DNA of 64,000 nucleotides from Gonocerus acuteangulatus (GCA_946811695.1 OX328123.1:123550747-123614746), one strand, 5' to 3'; counted from the first letter of the stretch, positions 10,498-23,998 are shown. Made by a program: numbers and translations. The notes: generated by a model not told the origin, from the letters alone.

Positions 10498-11783
10498 CAA
10501 AGCGTTATTACTATAATGAAATTTATTTTATGTTTGTATGTGAAATATAATTGATAAGATAAATCGGTGGAAGCAGGGAATAAGATGGTACGTGGAAAAA
10601 CTACCGAAATGAATTATTTCCACTATATTACTTCTAAGACTCGTACATGGTGTAGAGAAATCGCAAACTCAAAGCCTTCTTAATTATAAAGATAAGGGGT
10701 TTTCTGACATCACAAAAATAGCGTGTTTGCCCTGTTTATTCTCTCTTAATGATCGCTATCTTAAGACTATCGCTATCTTATCTGTTCAAAGATGTTTTGC
10801 TAGAAAAGCAGGTGATGCATTTCATTTTATGAATGAAATGCCACTATAAGGGAATTCAAGCAACAACCCTGGGCAGGAAGTATCCAACCTTCACATTAAC
10901 GGTAATTGAGCTATTAAACTTAATAATAATAATTATTTATTAATTAAAGCATGATTAAATTTAAAATTCTAATGGGCCAAGAAGACCACGTACTATAATA
11001 GAAGTAGGCTAATAGGCGAAGCGTACGTGGCAATTACAATTTAAAAAAAAATATTAAAACAAAGAAGTTTCCCATTATAAATAAATAACTTTAAAACAAA
11101 AACAACAAACATATAATACAATATAAGAAAGATAAAAAAAAATGGAAATGACATAGGTTTCATTGCCTGATAAAATAACATTTATTTCAGACAATTAATT
11201 CGTCTGCTCAAATGACTGTCCAGAATCCATCTATAGATGGGGGCTTGTATAAAAAACGGATTAGATTCCAAATAATTAATAATTTTTTTTTGTTAGTTAA
11301 AAGAGTTACTTAGCTTGGCAGAAATCGACTAGGATAAACCATTCGTTATCATTTTTTAAATAAAAAAAAAAACAAATAACAGGAAGATGGACACGGTAAC
11401 TTCATGTATTTCGAAATCCTAAAAGTATTATTTAATTAAACGACTTTATCCCTTTAGTGCCCACCAGGCTTTCTAAAATAATATTTATTTATCTGTAAAT
11501 TACATCCATATATATTTATGTGGATATTTAATTCTTCTTTGCCAGAGTTTTTATAAATTTATAAAATATATCGCCTTAGAAGTGGCTATATTACATTCTC
11601 CTCGTCTACTTCCTTACACAAAATGTACCAGGAAACCTTAAGGGATACGAATTTTTTCGCCCTAACATCTCTAAGAAATCGGCATTTCAAAGAGTGTATT
11701 CTTTTTTAACGGGTGTTCTCTTGTTGCTTCTTGTTAACGAACTTAACCTTTCGCTAAGGACCAAGTATTTTCTATACATATAT
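10498..11783. other. AT-rich DNA without recognised features
   Basis: I see no coding region or repeat family here. Confidence 0.5.
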
Positions 11784-12058
11784 AGATACTATAGAGGTAT
11801 CTGATTCACGACCAAACGGCACACTAGGGAGATAGTGTGGTCAGTACTATGCTCCGGCCGCCTGATTTTCCCCTTGCTGCTTCGACTGCTGGAGTCATTA
11901 GCATTCAAGGTACCCATTATTAAATTAATTAAAAGCTGGGTTGGCCTAGGGATGGTCAGGGAGGCCGAACTCAATCCATGAGCGAAGACACTAGAAGATA
12001 AAATCTTTAGTGCTTGCTCGGGATTTGAACTCAGGTATCCAGCTTATTAGTCCAGTAG
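11784..12058 (-). mobile_element. SINE family C, truncated at both ends
   Basis: The complement matches 25668-26068 from the tRNA-like D arm to the GATACCTCTATAGTATC palindrome. The first part of box A and the poly(T) end are missing. Confidence 0.8.
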
Positions 12059-15000
12059 CATATATAAATTTTGATGACCGGCGGTGAATTAGGAGTTATG
12101 AATCGTGGAAGTATTGCGCTATCGAAAAAAGTGGGGTTTTATCGCTATAGGGAGGGATGATAGCACTAAACGGAAGATTTAATTATTTAAAAGCTTGTAA
12201 ATTATTATTAATGGATTACTACGGATTAGCTTATAAAGATGGGTGGCAATAACTATTTATGAGTTTGTTTATAATTTAAATCATCACATAAGACATCTTA
12301 TAGAGAATCCAAGATAATAAAAGTGGCATCAATGCTATAATATTATTCATAGATGCTCGATATTTTTTATTCTTTATTGTTATATTTTTTTATGCTTCAC
12401 ATGGATTACCCTAATAGCATGAGGAAGTACTTCGGTAATTTTAATTAGTCTAGTGGAGAGTTAGTACGGAATAAAGAAGTTCTGCTCGTTTTCAACAACA
12501 TGAATTCGTATATTAATGAAATATATAAATTATATGTACATATGTGTATAGCAATAATAATAAAATATACAAAGAATGATGAAGTATTAAAAATAAATTA
12601 TCTCTTTATTTTTATTTTTTTTTATTTTTAATTTTATAACTTCTCCTAACAATAAATTATTGATATTTATTTATGTGAATTGTTTTTTGGAGTTGAATAG
12701 ATGAAAGAAAACTATTACACTATTATTCGGCCCAATCGTCAATAATGCATTTCTAGATTGCTTGTAGGCAATATATGTAGTATGAAAATATGTGGTGGAT
12801 ATCTTCTTCAATTTTGCAAAACCTCCATTTTAACTTTGGTTTTAAGTCTTGTTTTTAAATGTGCGACTAATATAATATTTTCCAGTAGTTTTAATTTGAA
12901 ATATTATTTTTATTATAAAGAATCGCTGGTTTATACTACGGTAATTTTATGGAGTCTTTACTAATTAATAATTTAATAGGTTTGAATTCGGAATTTCTAT
13001 TGTCTTCCATATATTTTTTGATTAAATTAGATATTATAACAATTCTCATTATTTTTGATCTTTTTATTCTATTCCAAAGGATTTTGGTTTAACCATACAT
13101 TGTCCTCATTTATGTTAAATAATATATTTTCAATTTTTAAGCAGTGAAAAAATTATTAGAATTTATACATGATTAGTAATTTTTGTCAGGCATTTATTTA
13201 TTTATTTGATTCCCGGAGAACGATCGAGCAAGCAAAGCTTGTTGTAGAAAATCTATTAAAGAATATAATTGCTCATAATTTTCCTAGACCAGTTAGTTTA
13301 AAGTTTCCTTTCTTGCACACGGATATAAACACCCGTAGGGTAGGCACTAGATATATTATTATTACTATTAAAAAACAACTCATTCTAAATTGGCGTCATT
13401 TAAATATCGTCTTTCTATAAATGTCTTAAACTTTATACGCATTTATCTTTTATTAAAATTTTCCTCAAATATTATAGGTAATAAAAAAGGCTTTTTATAA
13501 TTCGAATTTAATTTTGAATATGTATATAGCTCAAATTTTCATATTAAATAAAATATTTACTAATAGTCACACCAACACGGTCCAATTGGTTTTCCTAAAA
13601 CCTGTTTTTGTAGTGGTTGGAGTGTTTCTTATAAGAATTAATTCTGATGTACTTGAAAGATGGTTGGACAATTTTAAACATTTTTTATATTAAATATACC
13701 GCAGTATTAAAGTGATTGAAATATAGAGTTTAGCAGCTAGAATCATGCGTTTACTCACGATTGTTAACTTTATTTCTACGAAGTGAATAACGGGCTGGTT
13801 ATGAATGGTTTATGAAATTGAAGAATTCACGGAATGGTTCGGATTATATTAATAGTTTTATCCTGTATTTTTTTCTTTGTATGCACACTATATCATATTT
13901 TATATATTATTACATATTTTTAATTAGATTATACGAGCACATATCAATGTTTAATATTAATTAAAGACATGTTTTTTTAACTCAGAAATCGCTTGTCTGG
14001 TGATAATTTCGCTAAAAAAACCATACATCTGGAGAGAAATATAAGTAGGAAGTTTCATTATTAAATTTGAAAGTTTTTATCAATTATGTTTAAGAAATCA
14101 TTTAAATGGAATTAAAATTTAAATAAATAAATTATTTAATCTTTTCTGTATGTACCTTCTTAAGAAATTATAGATGTTTATTTGAGAAGTTACTTTAAGG
14201 CATTATAAAAATTACTTTTTTTCTGTAATTTCTATAATTCCTATTATTTCCAATCATTAGCATCCCATAATTTGAATTTATAGATAACAATTTTAAAGAA
14301 ACAGATTAAAATTCTTAGAGTTTCGATTAGACAGGTTTCAATAGTTTCATATTACTTACAATATAAATACGTGACATAAAATAATTAAAAATTAATATCA
14401 AAACAGTTAATTTCTCAACATTTTCCTTAAATGAAAAGTTACCTATATTATAGGTGTCATTATTTTCTGAAAAGAAATGAGTTATATATTTATTAAACAT
14501 AATATAAATAAATAAGGGTTTTAATTTGTCTTTCTTTGAAACTGACAGTATAAAAATAATAAATAAATTGCATTAATAACTACATACATAATTATCATCA
14601 TTAAGTATAAAAATAAATATTTTTAGATATAACAATAAAAAAAAAATTAATATTTACAGTGTTTTAGGGGAATTTATTTTTACAATAATGAATTGAAAAA
14701 TTAGTCTATTTTCAAAAAATTTAATTGACTATTGATAATAAAAGAGAAAAAATAATTATGAAAACTGTCTCTCATTTATCTTCTAGCGTTCCTGTACCAA
14801 TTCCATTTAAAATATTTATGTTATGACTTATTTTTTTATTTAACATGCATTATATAATTAATGAATTATGCACGTTTTTAATTTCTGAGTAAACAAATAG
14901 ATTACATTTTCGCTTTGAGATAAGGATACTAGTTGTATATAAATGAGAGAGCGGTGTAAGAATGAGATAAGCTTAAGAGGTGGGTCAGTGGAGGAGGGAA

Positions 15001-15992
15001 GCTACGAGATCAGTGTGTCTAGGGAGATTTCAACAGGCCACCTATTTCAGCTTCTTTTGGGATCTGCCTCTTTATTACCAATATTTAGCAGGATAATCAA
15101 TAAATTTCTTAAAGCAATGTCAGTTTTTTGGGTTTTCGATTAATATAAACAAGCATTATTATGATTTATATATAAGAATATTATTTTTTGCTAACAGGAC
15201 GATATTTATATTATTTAAGTATGTTCAGAAATGAAATTCAGAACTGATGAATGGAAAAGAAAATAATTTAAATATTTATGTGTACATTTAGACTTTTCTA
15301 CTGCTTTTAGTTAAAAACAAAATTAATCACATGAATATATTTAACTATTTTCATTTCTGTATACATTAATTTTAAGCAAGTAAATAGATGTATTTTCATT
15401 ATTATAGGTTCTGAATATTAATATTTTCTTCGTTAAATTGAATTTAATGTCAGAATTCGATCTATGCTTATATTTGTATAAAATTTATTTCACCGATTTT
15501 AATTCAATATTCGATATGATCAATGACCTTCACTCAGTAGAAGGTTTTTGAGGGAAAATATATAATATAGTAGCCTACCATGCTATTTGATGGGGAAAGT
15601 GAGATCTACCACAAACCGTTTCTAAGTAAAACCAGGTACGTAGATATTCCAAAATAATTAGTAGTAAGATTTTTTTTAAAATTCACTGAGACAAAAAGTT
15701 AGGAACAGAACAACTATTTAATGAATTCCTCTAAAAATGAGTTTGCTGTGCGATTAATATTTCAAAATGATTTTTATGAGGAAGGATTCTGGAATAATTT
15801 TTCGTCGGAGATCATTAAATGTTTTAATTACGAAAAATATGATTGGGATACGTTAAAAAGGAGATGCTTGTAATAAGCTGAAATTTCAACATAAAAATAT
15901 GGGGTGTTTATTTGGATGCACAAAATAAACATGAACTTGTATTTAAGGATTCCAAGAAAGTACTAGGAAATGCATGCTTATGGAGTTATGGT
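12059..15992. other. Long AT-rich stretch, presumed hdc intron
   Basis: Nearly 4 kb of very AT-rich DNA. I found no element ends, SINE boxes or coding-like frames. It lies just downstream of the hdc donor and so is presumably intron. Confidence 0.5.
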
Positions 15993-16001
15993 CTTTACCT
16001 G
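15993..16001 (-). promoter_or_regulatory. Splice donor of the hdc exon
   Basis: Reading the minus strand, GAC AG|GTAAAGAC gives a consensus 5' splice site after the second base of a codon (phase 2). The frame hits TAA immediately inside the intron, which supports splicing here. Confidence 0.85.
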
Positions 16002-16642
16002 TCTGAGAAGAAGTCTATTTTAGCCTTGGATGTCCTCTTGAGTGCTGAACCGGAGTGTATGGGCGAGATGGAGGACGCGGAAACAGGCGGAGACGAGGAA
16101 CCAGTACTGGACGATAGGCTTCCTGTTCGCATTCTAGGGTCTGTCGGCGACACGACGTGTATTGTGCCGTTCTGCTGTTGGCTCAAAGCAGGCTTATTGT
16201 TCTTCCCTTTCTTCTTTTTCTTTTTCGTGATCGCGTCGTCATCCCTCGTCCCGAATCCCGGTGGCGGAGGGCTCCAGTCCAAATCCTTCTTGAGGTGTCC
16301 CCTACCGCAACGACAACCGCAAGCCTTATAGGCCAAATCGTATCCCTTCTTTGTCCAGAGATTCTGGTGCCTCTGCCTCTCAGACCAAGACCTTGCCCTC
16401 CCGCAAGACTTGAGGTAGGTGAGTACCGACTGCTCCCACAACTCGAAGCACTCTCTGTGCATAAAACTGCCTGCCGTGCAGGCCTCGTTGTTGCAGAGTA
16501 CCCGCACCGTGTCCCGAAGGTCCTCGATAGCTATGAGAGCGCCACCCCTCAGGCACTCCCCAGGAACGCAGCATCGAGTCACCGCCTCCGGCTCCGCCTC
16601 CAGCCCTACAACCTCATTCAGGTTGTTTCTTCTTGGCGCCAT
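15999..16642 (-). CDS. hdc: Headcase (HECA family) N-terminal coding exon
   Basis: Headcase is a conserved animal protein; in Drosophila it acts in imaginal and tracheal development and growth control. The reading frame encodes 214 complete residues and ends in a split codon at a strong donor (AG|GTAAAG, intron from 15998), so this is an exon, not a whole gene. The start MAPRR (ATG at 16642-16640) has an A at -3 and G at +4 and matches the usual Headcase start. The Cys/His-rich HECA domain spans about residues 23-123: CC at 24-25, C30, C50, C55, H62, C65, C80, then a CGCRCGRGH cluster at 108-116, with the family motifs RVLCNNEACTAG, CGRARSWSERQ and NLWTKKGYDL. After residue 125 come a proline run, a six-lysine run and a Ser-rich tail, as expected before the low-complexity middle of Headcase. 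GC content is well above the surrounding DNA. The later exons must lie at lower coordinates, outside this window or unrecognised. Identification is by eye but the motifs are distinctive. Confidence 0.93.
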
Positions 16643-16748
16643 TTTATAGTTTACATCTATATCCTGAATCGGTTGAAACTTGTACTTTTTCGGGATGGAG
16701 GTGCCGGTCATCAACGATAAATTATACAGCGAAAAAATGATTAAGAAT
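16643..16748 (-). other. Open 5' extension of the hdc exon (5' UTR or alternative N-terminus)
   Basis: The hdc frame stays open upstream of MAPRR to a TAA at 16750-16748. It contains one more in-frame ATG at 16711-16709, which would add 23 residues starting MTGTSIPKKYKFQP. That ATG has a poor context (T at -3) while the MAPRR ATG has a good one, so I favour untranslated leader. A possible splice acceptor (CGATTCAG|GATATAG, exon from 16663) would make most of this stretch intron. Sequence alone does not decide between leader, intron and alternative start. Confidence 0.4.
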
Positions 16749-16999
16749 TATTTGTACTGCATCAGGATTTATTGACTACTCAACAAGGATAAATAAATTC
16801 CGAGATATTATTTTTCAGGGACCATCTCGAATATCAATTTATTTTTTATTAATGAATCGACGAAGATGAACACATACCGGTGCACTCAGCCCTAAGCACT
16901 GGGCGTGCTTAAAAGGTTAAAGGCTACTCGCCAAAAGAACTAAATTTATCAAAAACTTGTTATGTTGAAAAAAGATAAATGACAGGTTACTAGTCGAAG

Positions 17000-17300
17000 T
17001 GTCGGTACGATGTGTACTGGAGAGCGGAGAACGACCTACTCCTTTCGTTTTTAGTGACCGACTGGGAGGAAGGCTTCGTGCCTAGGTAGTGGGGATACGC
17101 AGAGCATCACGCATATCCCCACCACTCCACATCCCCTCCCTTCGCTCCTCCTCGTCCTGGCTAGCCTCCTCACTCCTCTCCCTCCTCAATCGATCTCTCC
17201 AGTCACTTTCACTTACTAGGCCTAAGTACTCGTCACCAAGACACTCATTGTCACTATATGCCTGTAGATAGCAGTCACTGTGCACTAGAGCGATATAATC
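17000..17300. other. Moderately GC-rich stretch, possible hdc leader sequence
   Basis: C/T-rich on the plus strand and clearly less AT-rich than its surroundings. The minus strand is open for a highly charged peptide (many D, E, R) but begins without an ATG and resembles nothing I know. It could be leader exon or regulatory DNA of hdc. Confidence 0.2.
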
Positions 17301-19592
17301 CGGGGCTAAATACCTAGTCCACCTAAAGTCAAACTTATCGGTAGCATAAGGCGTGTTTTTTAGTCTGGTCCCAGGACCCGATTCGTCGGGCCTGGAGTTC
17401 TTTTACTTGTTTTGATAATTTTTCGTGAGGGGTTAAAAAAAAAAAAAAAAAAAGTGGAAATCGAAACCTATTACGCAAACCGTACCTTGCAGTATGAATG
17501 AGTTTTGTTACACAACCTATTTCTAAGCCCCCTTGTTGCCAATACTGTTTTGGAGTCTACTTCCTGGCACTACTACGCCGGACTACAGCAATTACTCTTA
17601 CTCACTTGACTATCAATCTAGTCTACTGGAGGCAGAACCTTCTCAAACCTGACCCTCTAGATTTATTTTATTGTGTGAATTAAACTGACAATTAAACCTG
17701 CATAATAACTACATCTAAACGTGCCCCTTCACCTAGCGTAGTTATTCGTGGATTTTTACCAGACAATTCATACCAAAGAAGCGAATGAAGTTCCTCAATT
17801 TTTATGCTAAACCTAGTCTAATCATTAAGTAATAAATCTATAACCTAAACATGTACTAAATAGCTTGTGATCCAATAACATTTTCCGCATCACATTCGGA
17901 TATCAAAGGAAATCGTGAAACAAATTTAATCGTGCACGTTATATCTGATCATTTTTATCACTTTTCGAAACTAAGCTAACATAAAATTAATCATTATACT
18001 ACCTACATCACACTGCCCTGGTCTTCTCGAACATTACAATATCACCAGACGAATACGGAGTCAGCACATCTGATCGAAACCACTAAATCTTATAAGCAAG
18101 TGTTAGCATTTTGAAATTATATAAACCAAGCAGTCGTTCCAAATCATTGAGCATATAAGTCTATCTGTAGAAAGAGTGCCAGAAGAAATACTTATATAGA
18201 CAAAGTATGTACTATTAAAATGAATAACAAGAAATATTTTAATTGTTATTATATTTGCTAAATCTCCCATTCCTTTGTATTCAGACACACACACATGTTT
18301 GTGTACTTATCAATTGTTTACCCAAATAATAGAATACTGTATATTATATAGGTTATATGTATAATAATATCAGATAGCTCAACAAATAATCATAAATTAT
18401 CTCTATGGATTTATTACTTTCCGCGAATTGTTATTGAACATAAAACGCTAAGGACAAGGATAGAGTTATTATAATCCCGACTAAATAATTTGTAGAAATT
18501 CAAGATGACAAATAGAAAATAATCTTGTCGATAAATACTGTTTTGCCTCAAGCAGAGGTCTGCTCTTCTACTTGAAATGATACATTTACCTATAACGTTC
18601 CTTATATTTTTGTCTAAATAATTACGAGAAAACAAGTATTCTTTTTTACAGCCGGAATAAGCATTGTTAGTAACTGCTTATTTTAAAGCAATGCAATTCT
18701 GAGTCAAATAACCCCAATATATATGCCCATCCAGAATTTTTATAAAATTTACACATATCTTATTTCAGTCCCAACCCAATAAAAGAATACATGAATGAGA
18801 TCATTACAACAAAAATTCACTCGAGGACAAATATTCTGTTTTTATTTCATACGATGAAGTATCGGAGCAAGTGTATAGTTATGCTAATCGTGGGAACATT
18901 ATTTATCATTTCTTGGCATTCCCAAAATTAGAAACAAGATAAGGTAGTGCAAGGTTCCTTGTGTATAAGATAAGCTGTAAAAAAAAGTAATGAACTTTTA
19001 TTCCCTCCTAATCCCTAGAGTAGCACAGCAAAATAAAGCCAGAATAACCGCATAGAGTGATGGGACACTCTGAGAAGACAATCTTCAACATCTCACGTCG
19101 CGCTGGTGATTTAGGGAACCGCCTACAGATTGTGCTGACGGCCATTTTAAGATAACTCTATGTAGTTATTTATCCATAAAGATTAATAAAATTATAAAAT
19201 AAGTTAATAATTATTCACTTGTTTTCTCGAAAGGGAATTTTTGTTAATAATTATTAACTTTATTGTTGTTGCAAAGTTATATTGGTAATTATAATTATCA
19301 ATATAACTTTGCAAAGTAGTCACTACCAATGTTATGATGTAATAATAGATGTTGTTCTGAAATATTATTACACAAATTACATTTAAGGCTCAAGAAGAAC
19401 TATTTTGAAATAAATATAGGAAAATAACATTTAATATATATGGTGATTTGGAATACTGTTTCAGGCATAATGAATAACAGTTCATAAAATAAGTTATTGA
19501 ACTAACATGATTTAACGAATAGTTATCTATTCTTAATTACTGCATAATATCTGATTATATGTTAGGAATACTGACTGCATAGATGTATAGAA

Positions 19593-19596
<4 letters not shown>
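17301..19596. other. AT-rich DNA, presumed hdc 5' intron
   Basis: No coding region recognised. It holds a poly(A) run at about 17437-17454 and the 46-bp palindrome noted separately. Confidence 0.45.
19269..19314. repeat. 46-bp near-perfect palindrome
   Basis: TTGCAAAGTTATATTG and its complement flank an AT-rich centre; the whole could form a cruciform. Function unknown. Confidence 0.7.

Positions 19597-19639
<43 letters not shown>
19597..19639. repeat. (TA)n microsatellite
   Basis: Perfect TA run in presumed intron. Confidence 0.95.
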
Positions 19640-19640
<1 letters not shown>

Positions 19641-20084
19641 TTTTTATAAAGGTAAAAATATATTTGATTAAAGAATAAACATGCACATCATGTAAGTTCA
19701 TGTAATTTCACTAAGAACATACGGAGGCATTTTCATTTCTGAAAACCCAGCCTTGTAGGAAATTTTTCGTTTATTTTTTTTAACACAAAGAAATGTAGGG
19801 TAGAATATTAAAGAGACTTAAGCTTAAGCTTAAGAGGGAATTAAAAAATAAACGTCTACAGTACCTTGGAGCAACAAGAGTCCCATGAACAATTATGTAA
19901 AGAGATACCCTCTCCTTCCTGGATTGTGCTAATTTTATGATCCCCCTGTATGTGTTCATCTTAGCCTTATATATCTTAATAATGTACAAATGACAAATTA
20001 ATATTAGTATAGGGATACAAATATTTAAAATATATCTTTCCGAAACACTAGAAGACATGCGCACTCAATTATTCAAATATTTCG

Positions 20085-20410
20085 AGGCGGACATATTGAG
20101 AAGAGAGAGACGAAAGAGCCCTGTTTGCTTGTACTGGGGGTGCTTGCGGTTCGTCGAACTGGGGCGGCGGGCCACGGGCCCAAGTGGGCGGGCCGGTTTG
20201 GCCCCGCCTATCCCCTTTCTGGAATATTTTTCAAGCTACCGGGTAGCGCCTGTTAGCGCTTGCGTAGGCTAAACCTGCATCTCCTCCACGCCCCGCGGGC
20301 CGCCTTACTCCTGCTCTTAACCTACCCCTCCTTTCCTTCTTACCTTTTTTCACTCCCCCTCCCCCCCTTTAGCGCCGGAAAAGCGGCTCACCCCTCCGCC
20401 CATCCTTAAG
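20085..20410 (-). promoter_or_regulatory. CpG-rich island, candidate hdc promoter and non-coding first exon
   Basis: This stretch is rich in G+C and CpG (for example GGGGCGGCGGGCC and CCCGCGGGCCGCC), in strong contrast to the AT-rich DNA on both sides. It lies about 3.4 kb upstream of the hdc coding exon. On the minus strand it holds an excellent splice donor, AAAAAAG|GTAAGAAGG (exon end 20344), preceded by a purine-rich tract. That fits a transcription start near 20350-20410 with a leader spliced to the exon at about 16.66 kb. Orientation and the link to hdc are inferred; it could serve a plus-strand transcript instead. Confidence 0.4.
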
Positions 20411-21835
20411 GATACTCCGAAAGTCTTCGAATTTATACTTCAACTCCTAGAACCAATTTATTTTTTTATGAGTCCTAGGAAAAATTAAAAATTGGGCCCT
20501 GAGGGATAAAAAAAAGGAAAAAGAAAAGATAAATAAGCTAACTTATTATTCAATTGAACTAGTTTAAGCAATTAATTGTTCCTTTATTTTTACTTTTAAT
20601 AACTGATATCTTATTTACATGATTTGCTTTTTCTTTTTATTTTAGATAAGAAACCATTTAAAATTAATTTTTACTATCCTCTCAGAAAATCTTCCAGAAA
20701 ATGTTTTTTTTTTATATGTATATATATATTGCAACTCGACTGTTACGTTAATTGCCTCAGAAAGCAATTACATAATTTAAAATAATTAATAATTATTATT
20801 AGTATATTTATAAACCCTCAGAAAATGACTTTGCACTTGCTATATTGGGTGCAGAACTGCAGTTAACTTTTTATCAAATATACAGCGATTGATTAATCCT
20901 CTCGATTATTTACACAAGTCGTTTAAATATTATTGAAACATTTTATATAGTTTTCACTAGCAGAAAACAGGTCTGAATGGCTTTTTTTCTTACTTATACA
21001 AGACTCATTCCATGTCGAATCAGCCAAATAAAAAATACGATTTGACACCCATGATCTCAGATTTTAATAAAAGTTGGCATGTTCGTTCCTTTCTTAGGTA
21101 TAAGTAAGAATATAAAACAGTATTACTCTATCTCAAATGGTTTATTTTTTACAAACCGCTAATATGTTTGAAATTTTGTAGTTTTCGTCGTTTGGACTAA
21201 GGAAGTGGAATTTGTTCTTGCTTAGAAAATAAATCATAACTTTTTTATTTATCAACCAATGTTGCTTCAATTTCTTATTACAATACTTCAATAAATAAGG
21301 AAGCCAGAAAAAAATGTATCCGTAAAGTAATTACAAATGGTCTGAAAAAATCCTGAATAGTTGGAGTACAAATTTCTTTTAATGAAATGTGGTATTCCAC
21401 ACAAAGTGGAATATCATCAAAAAGGATAAAGATAATCCCAGAAGTATTTTTTATTATTATTCTAAAAGGTATTCACTATCACAAGAAAAAATAAAATTTA
21501 TGTTTTTTTTCAATCTTTCATTATTTTTTCCTCAAAGACAAAAAGTTGTTCAATTAAAATTTTAGTTGACAATATATTATTATTTTTTAAATAAAGCGAT
21601 TATATATAAAAAATAACCTCTGTTACCCAAAAATAAAAACAGGGTTTCGAAAAACAATAATAAAATAAACGTTTGAATAATAAAGTGCATGTTTATAATA
21701 CGGGTGTCCGACATAGAATGACCTACAAAGAACTTGAAATAATTTATTACAAACATTATTAAGTAAATCGTGAAGTTCTAGATAAAAAAATAGAATAACG
21801 AATGAAGACGAGCTTCCAGAAATATAAGCACGTAC

Positions 21836-21836
<1 letters not shown>
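20411..21836. other. AT-rich DNA without recognised features
   Basis: I see no coding region or named repeat. Confidence 0.5.

Positions 21837-21882
<46 letters not shown>
21837..21882. repeat. (TA)n microsatellite at a LINE 3' end
   Basis: TA run continuous with the GATA/TATC-type tail of the minus-strand LINE. Confidence 0.9.
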
Positions 21883-21883
<1 letters not shown>

Positions 21884-23112
21884 TATAGATAGATAGATAA
21901 ATAGTCTTTATTAGGCAACAAACAAAACATAATCAAACAACAAAACAAATTATACAAGCGTGCCTACAGAAATATATTGTAGACAAAACAATTGCTATAA
22001 TACTACATACATATAACCCTCAAGGCTAATACTCTTGGCTAACTGCCATCAGAGGTAGGTAATACCAACCATAATAATAACATTACTATGTGATAAAAAG
22101 AAAAATCAAAAAAGGCAATGACAATATATGTTTTACAAACCTACATCAAAGCTACTTGCTTACAACTAAACAATTTCTAACAACCAAATTTTAATATAAT
22201 TATACCATCTAAAATTATTTATTAAATATCTGCTACATGACAGTAAATTATGATACCTAATAATCAACAAATAATTTATATTTCCAAAATATAAACATAA
22301 AAACTAAAACTATCATAATACACACATAGATACTATTGTTTCAATATCATACTCCTCCTGTTCCAAGTATCCCTACCATAGCCTGCTATATTCTCCCAGT
22401 TGCGCCCATTTAAAAAACCACAAACTTCCCCAAATGAGAGATATTCCACACCCAACCACTTCAATCTAATTTCCTTTAGCTGCCTACATGAACCTATGAA
22501 GTGGTATATATCTTCTTGAGCCAAGCAATTGCAAAGACGACAATAGCTAGTTTGAGTAGAGTAGCGGTGGTAACAAAGCTTCAACAATTCTCCCCTAAAT
22601 TTTATCAACCACATTATTTTAGATGTTGAATATTTATCATGGAAATATCCATTAGCCTGATTAATTTCGTGGTTAAGATGTTTGTAAATTACGGTAGACC
22701 TTGACTCTTTTGCTGCCAAAATATTACTCTCCTTAAAATGACTTGAAACTGCTGCCCTAATATTTTTAAACATATCTGCCCAATTCTACGTATTAAGCAT
22801 ATCTGATTTCTCGGTTATGTGATATTTATACATAATGTTTAAAATGTCCTTGTAATAGTATAATCCTTTCCTTACAATTTCAGTTAATAATATTTTTGGA
22901 TACCTAGAATTTGGTAGATCTAAGAACTTCAGTAAATAATTATGGTGGACTTTTAAAGAATGGATATAAATTAACTCTAGAGGAGATTCTATATATATTA
23001 CATAATTTGGTGTGTTTCTGGGAACTTTTAATACTTTTTTAATAAAAAAAGTTAGTAATTTTTCCACCTTCTTGTACTGAACCTCACCCCAAACCTGTGC
23101 AGCGTAACACAT
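21883..23112 (-). mobile_element. LINE 3' fragment (Jockey/CR1-like), minus strand
   Basis: The minus strand has one long frame from about 23112 to the TGA-type stop region at 22333, interrupted by a single TAG (22788-22786). It begins inside the polymerase thumb region (CYAAQVWGE), passes KVPRNTPN and NSRYPKILL, and ends with a C-terminal knuckle CRLCN...EDIYHFIGSC. This is the classic tail of Jockey/R1/CR1-like non-LTR polyproteins. The 3' untranslated region ends in AATAAAGAC, a TATC repeat and (TA)n. It is 5'-truncated, as usual for target-primed insertion. Confidence 0.8.
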
Positions 23113-23998
23113 CAGTGTGCGGACTAAGTACATCAGTAGACAAACATGCAAAAGACGCAACAAATAAACAGATCCTAGACATTGAAAACATTACGTTAGA
23201 TGATTTAGTTCACACATTACGCACACATACATTAAACGACTGGTTGCAACACTGGCAACAAACAAACAACAAATTATCACAAATTAAGAACACAGTAAAA
23301 GCATGGAGTAACGAACAACATACCTTGACAAGAAGAGACCAAGTAGTACTGACTAGACTTCGCATTGGACACTCGTTGCTCACACATAATTACCTCATGG
23401 AGAAAAAAGAAAAACCAATATGCAGAGTTTGTAACATAACATTGACCATTAAACATATACTCACTGAATGTAAAAGACGTGACAAACTGAACATCCCACA
23501 CGACCTACAAGAACTTCTTACAGAGGGTAGTCCATACATACACTCTATACTCCAATATTTAAAACACATAAACTTGTATCACAGAATCTGAAGAAACAAA
23601 AGAATTTTTTTTTTCTATAGTGTAATTATTATTATTATTTTTATTTTCTATTATGTAATTATTACTCAATTTTACTTGGTCATTAATGGAAAACCACAAC
23701 ATGTAGCACCCATCATGACCTAATAAAAAATTGTTGTTAGTTTTAGTGATAAGTTATGTAAATATATTAACTACATTTCAAAAAGCAAGGCTCTAAATAA
23801 TGTTTAGCGCATAACTCTCAACACAAACCTCCTAACTTTTGTCGTAAGCTCTTTTCAAACTTTTGTTGTATTTAGTACTATAAGTTACTGATAATTGTGA
23901 ACATATAAATTTGTATTTTGTATTTAAATTTTTATCTTAAAAAAAAAAAGAGCAAGTTGCCGTCGTTGCGAAGCTCGTAAAATAAATAAATAAAAAAA
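23113..23998 (+). mobile_element. LINE 3' fragment (I-like, RNase H), plus strand
   Basis: The plus-strand frame starts in the last motif of an RNase H domain (VDKHAKDATNK), continues through VVLTRLRIGHSLLTHNYLM and a knuckle CRVCN...KHILTEC, and stops at 23591. The order RNase H then CxxC-H-C marks I-clade-like LINEs. About 400 bp of 3' untranslated region follows, ending in A-rich AAATAAATAAAT. It is 5'-truncated and meets the minus-strand LINE head to head. A worn relative lies at 31501-32306. Confidence 0.8.

Noticed and set aside
15912..16331. A 139-codon plus-strand gene overlapping the headcase donor
   Set aside because: Mostly antisense to the headcase exon; the rest is AT-rich intron.
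16157..16720. A 187-codon plus-strand gene
   Set aside because: It is the antisense shadow of the headcase exon; composition and motifs support only the minus frame.
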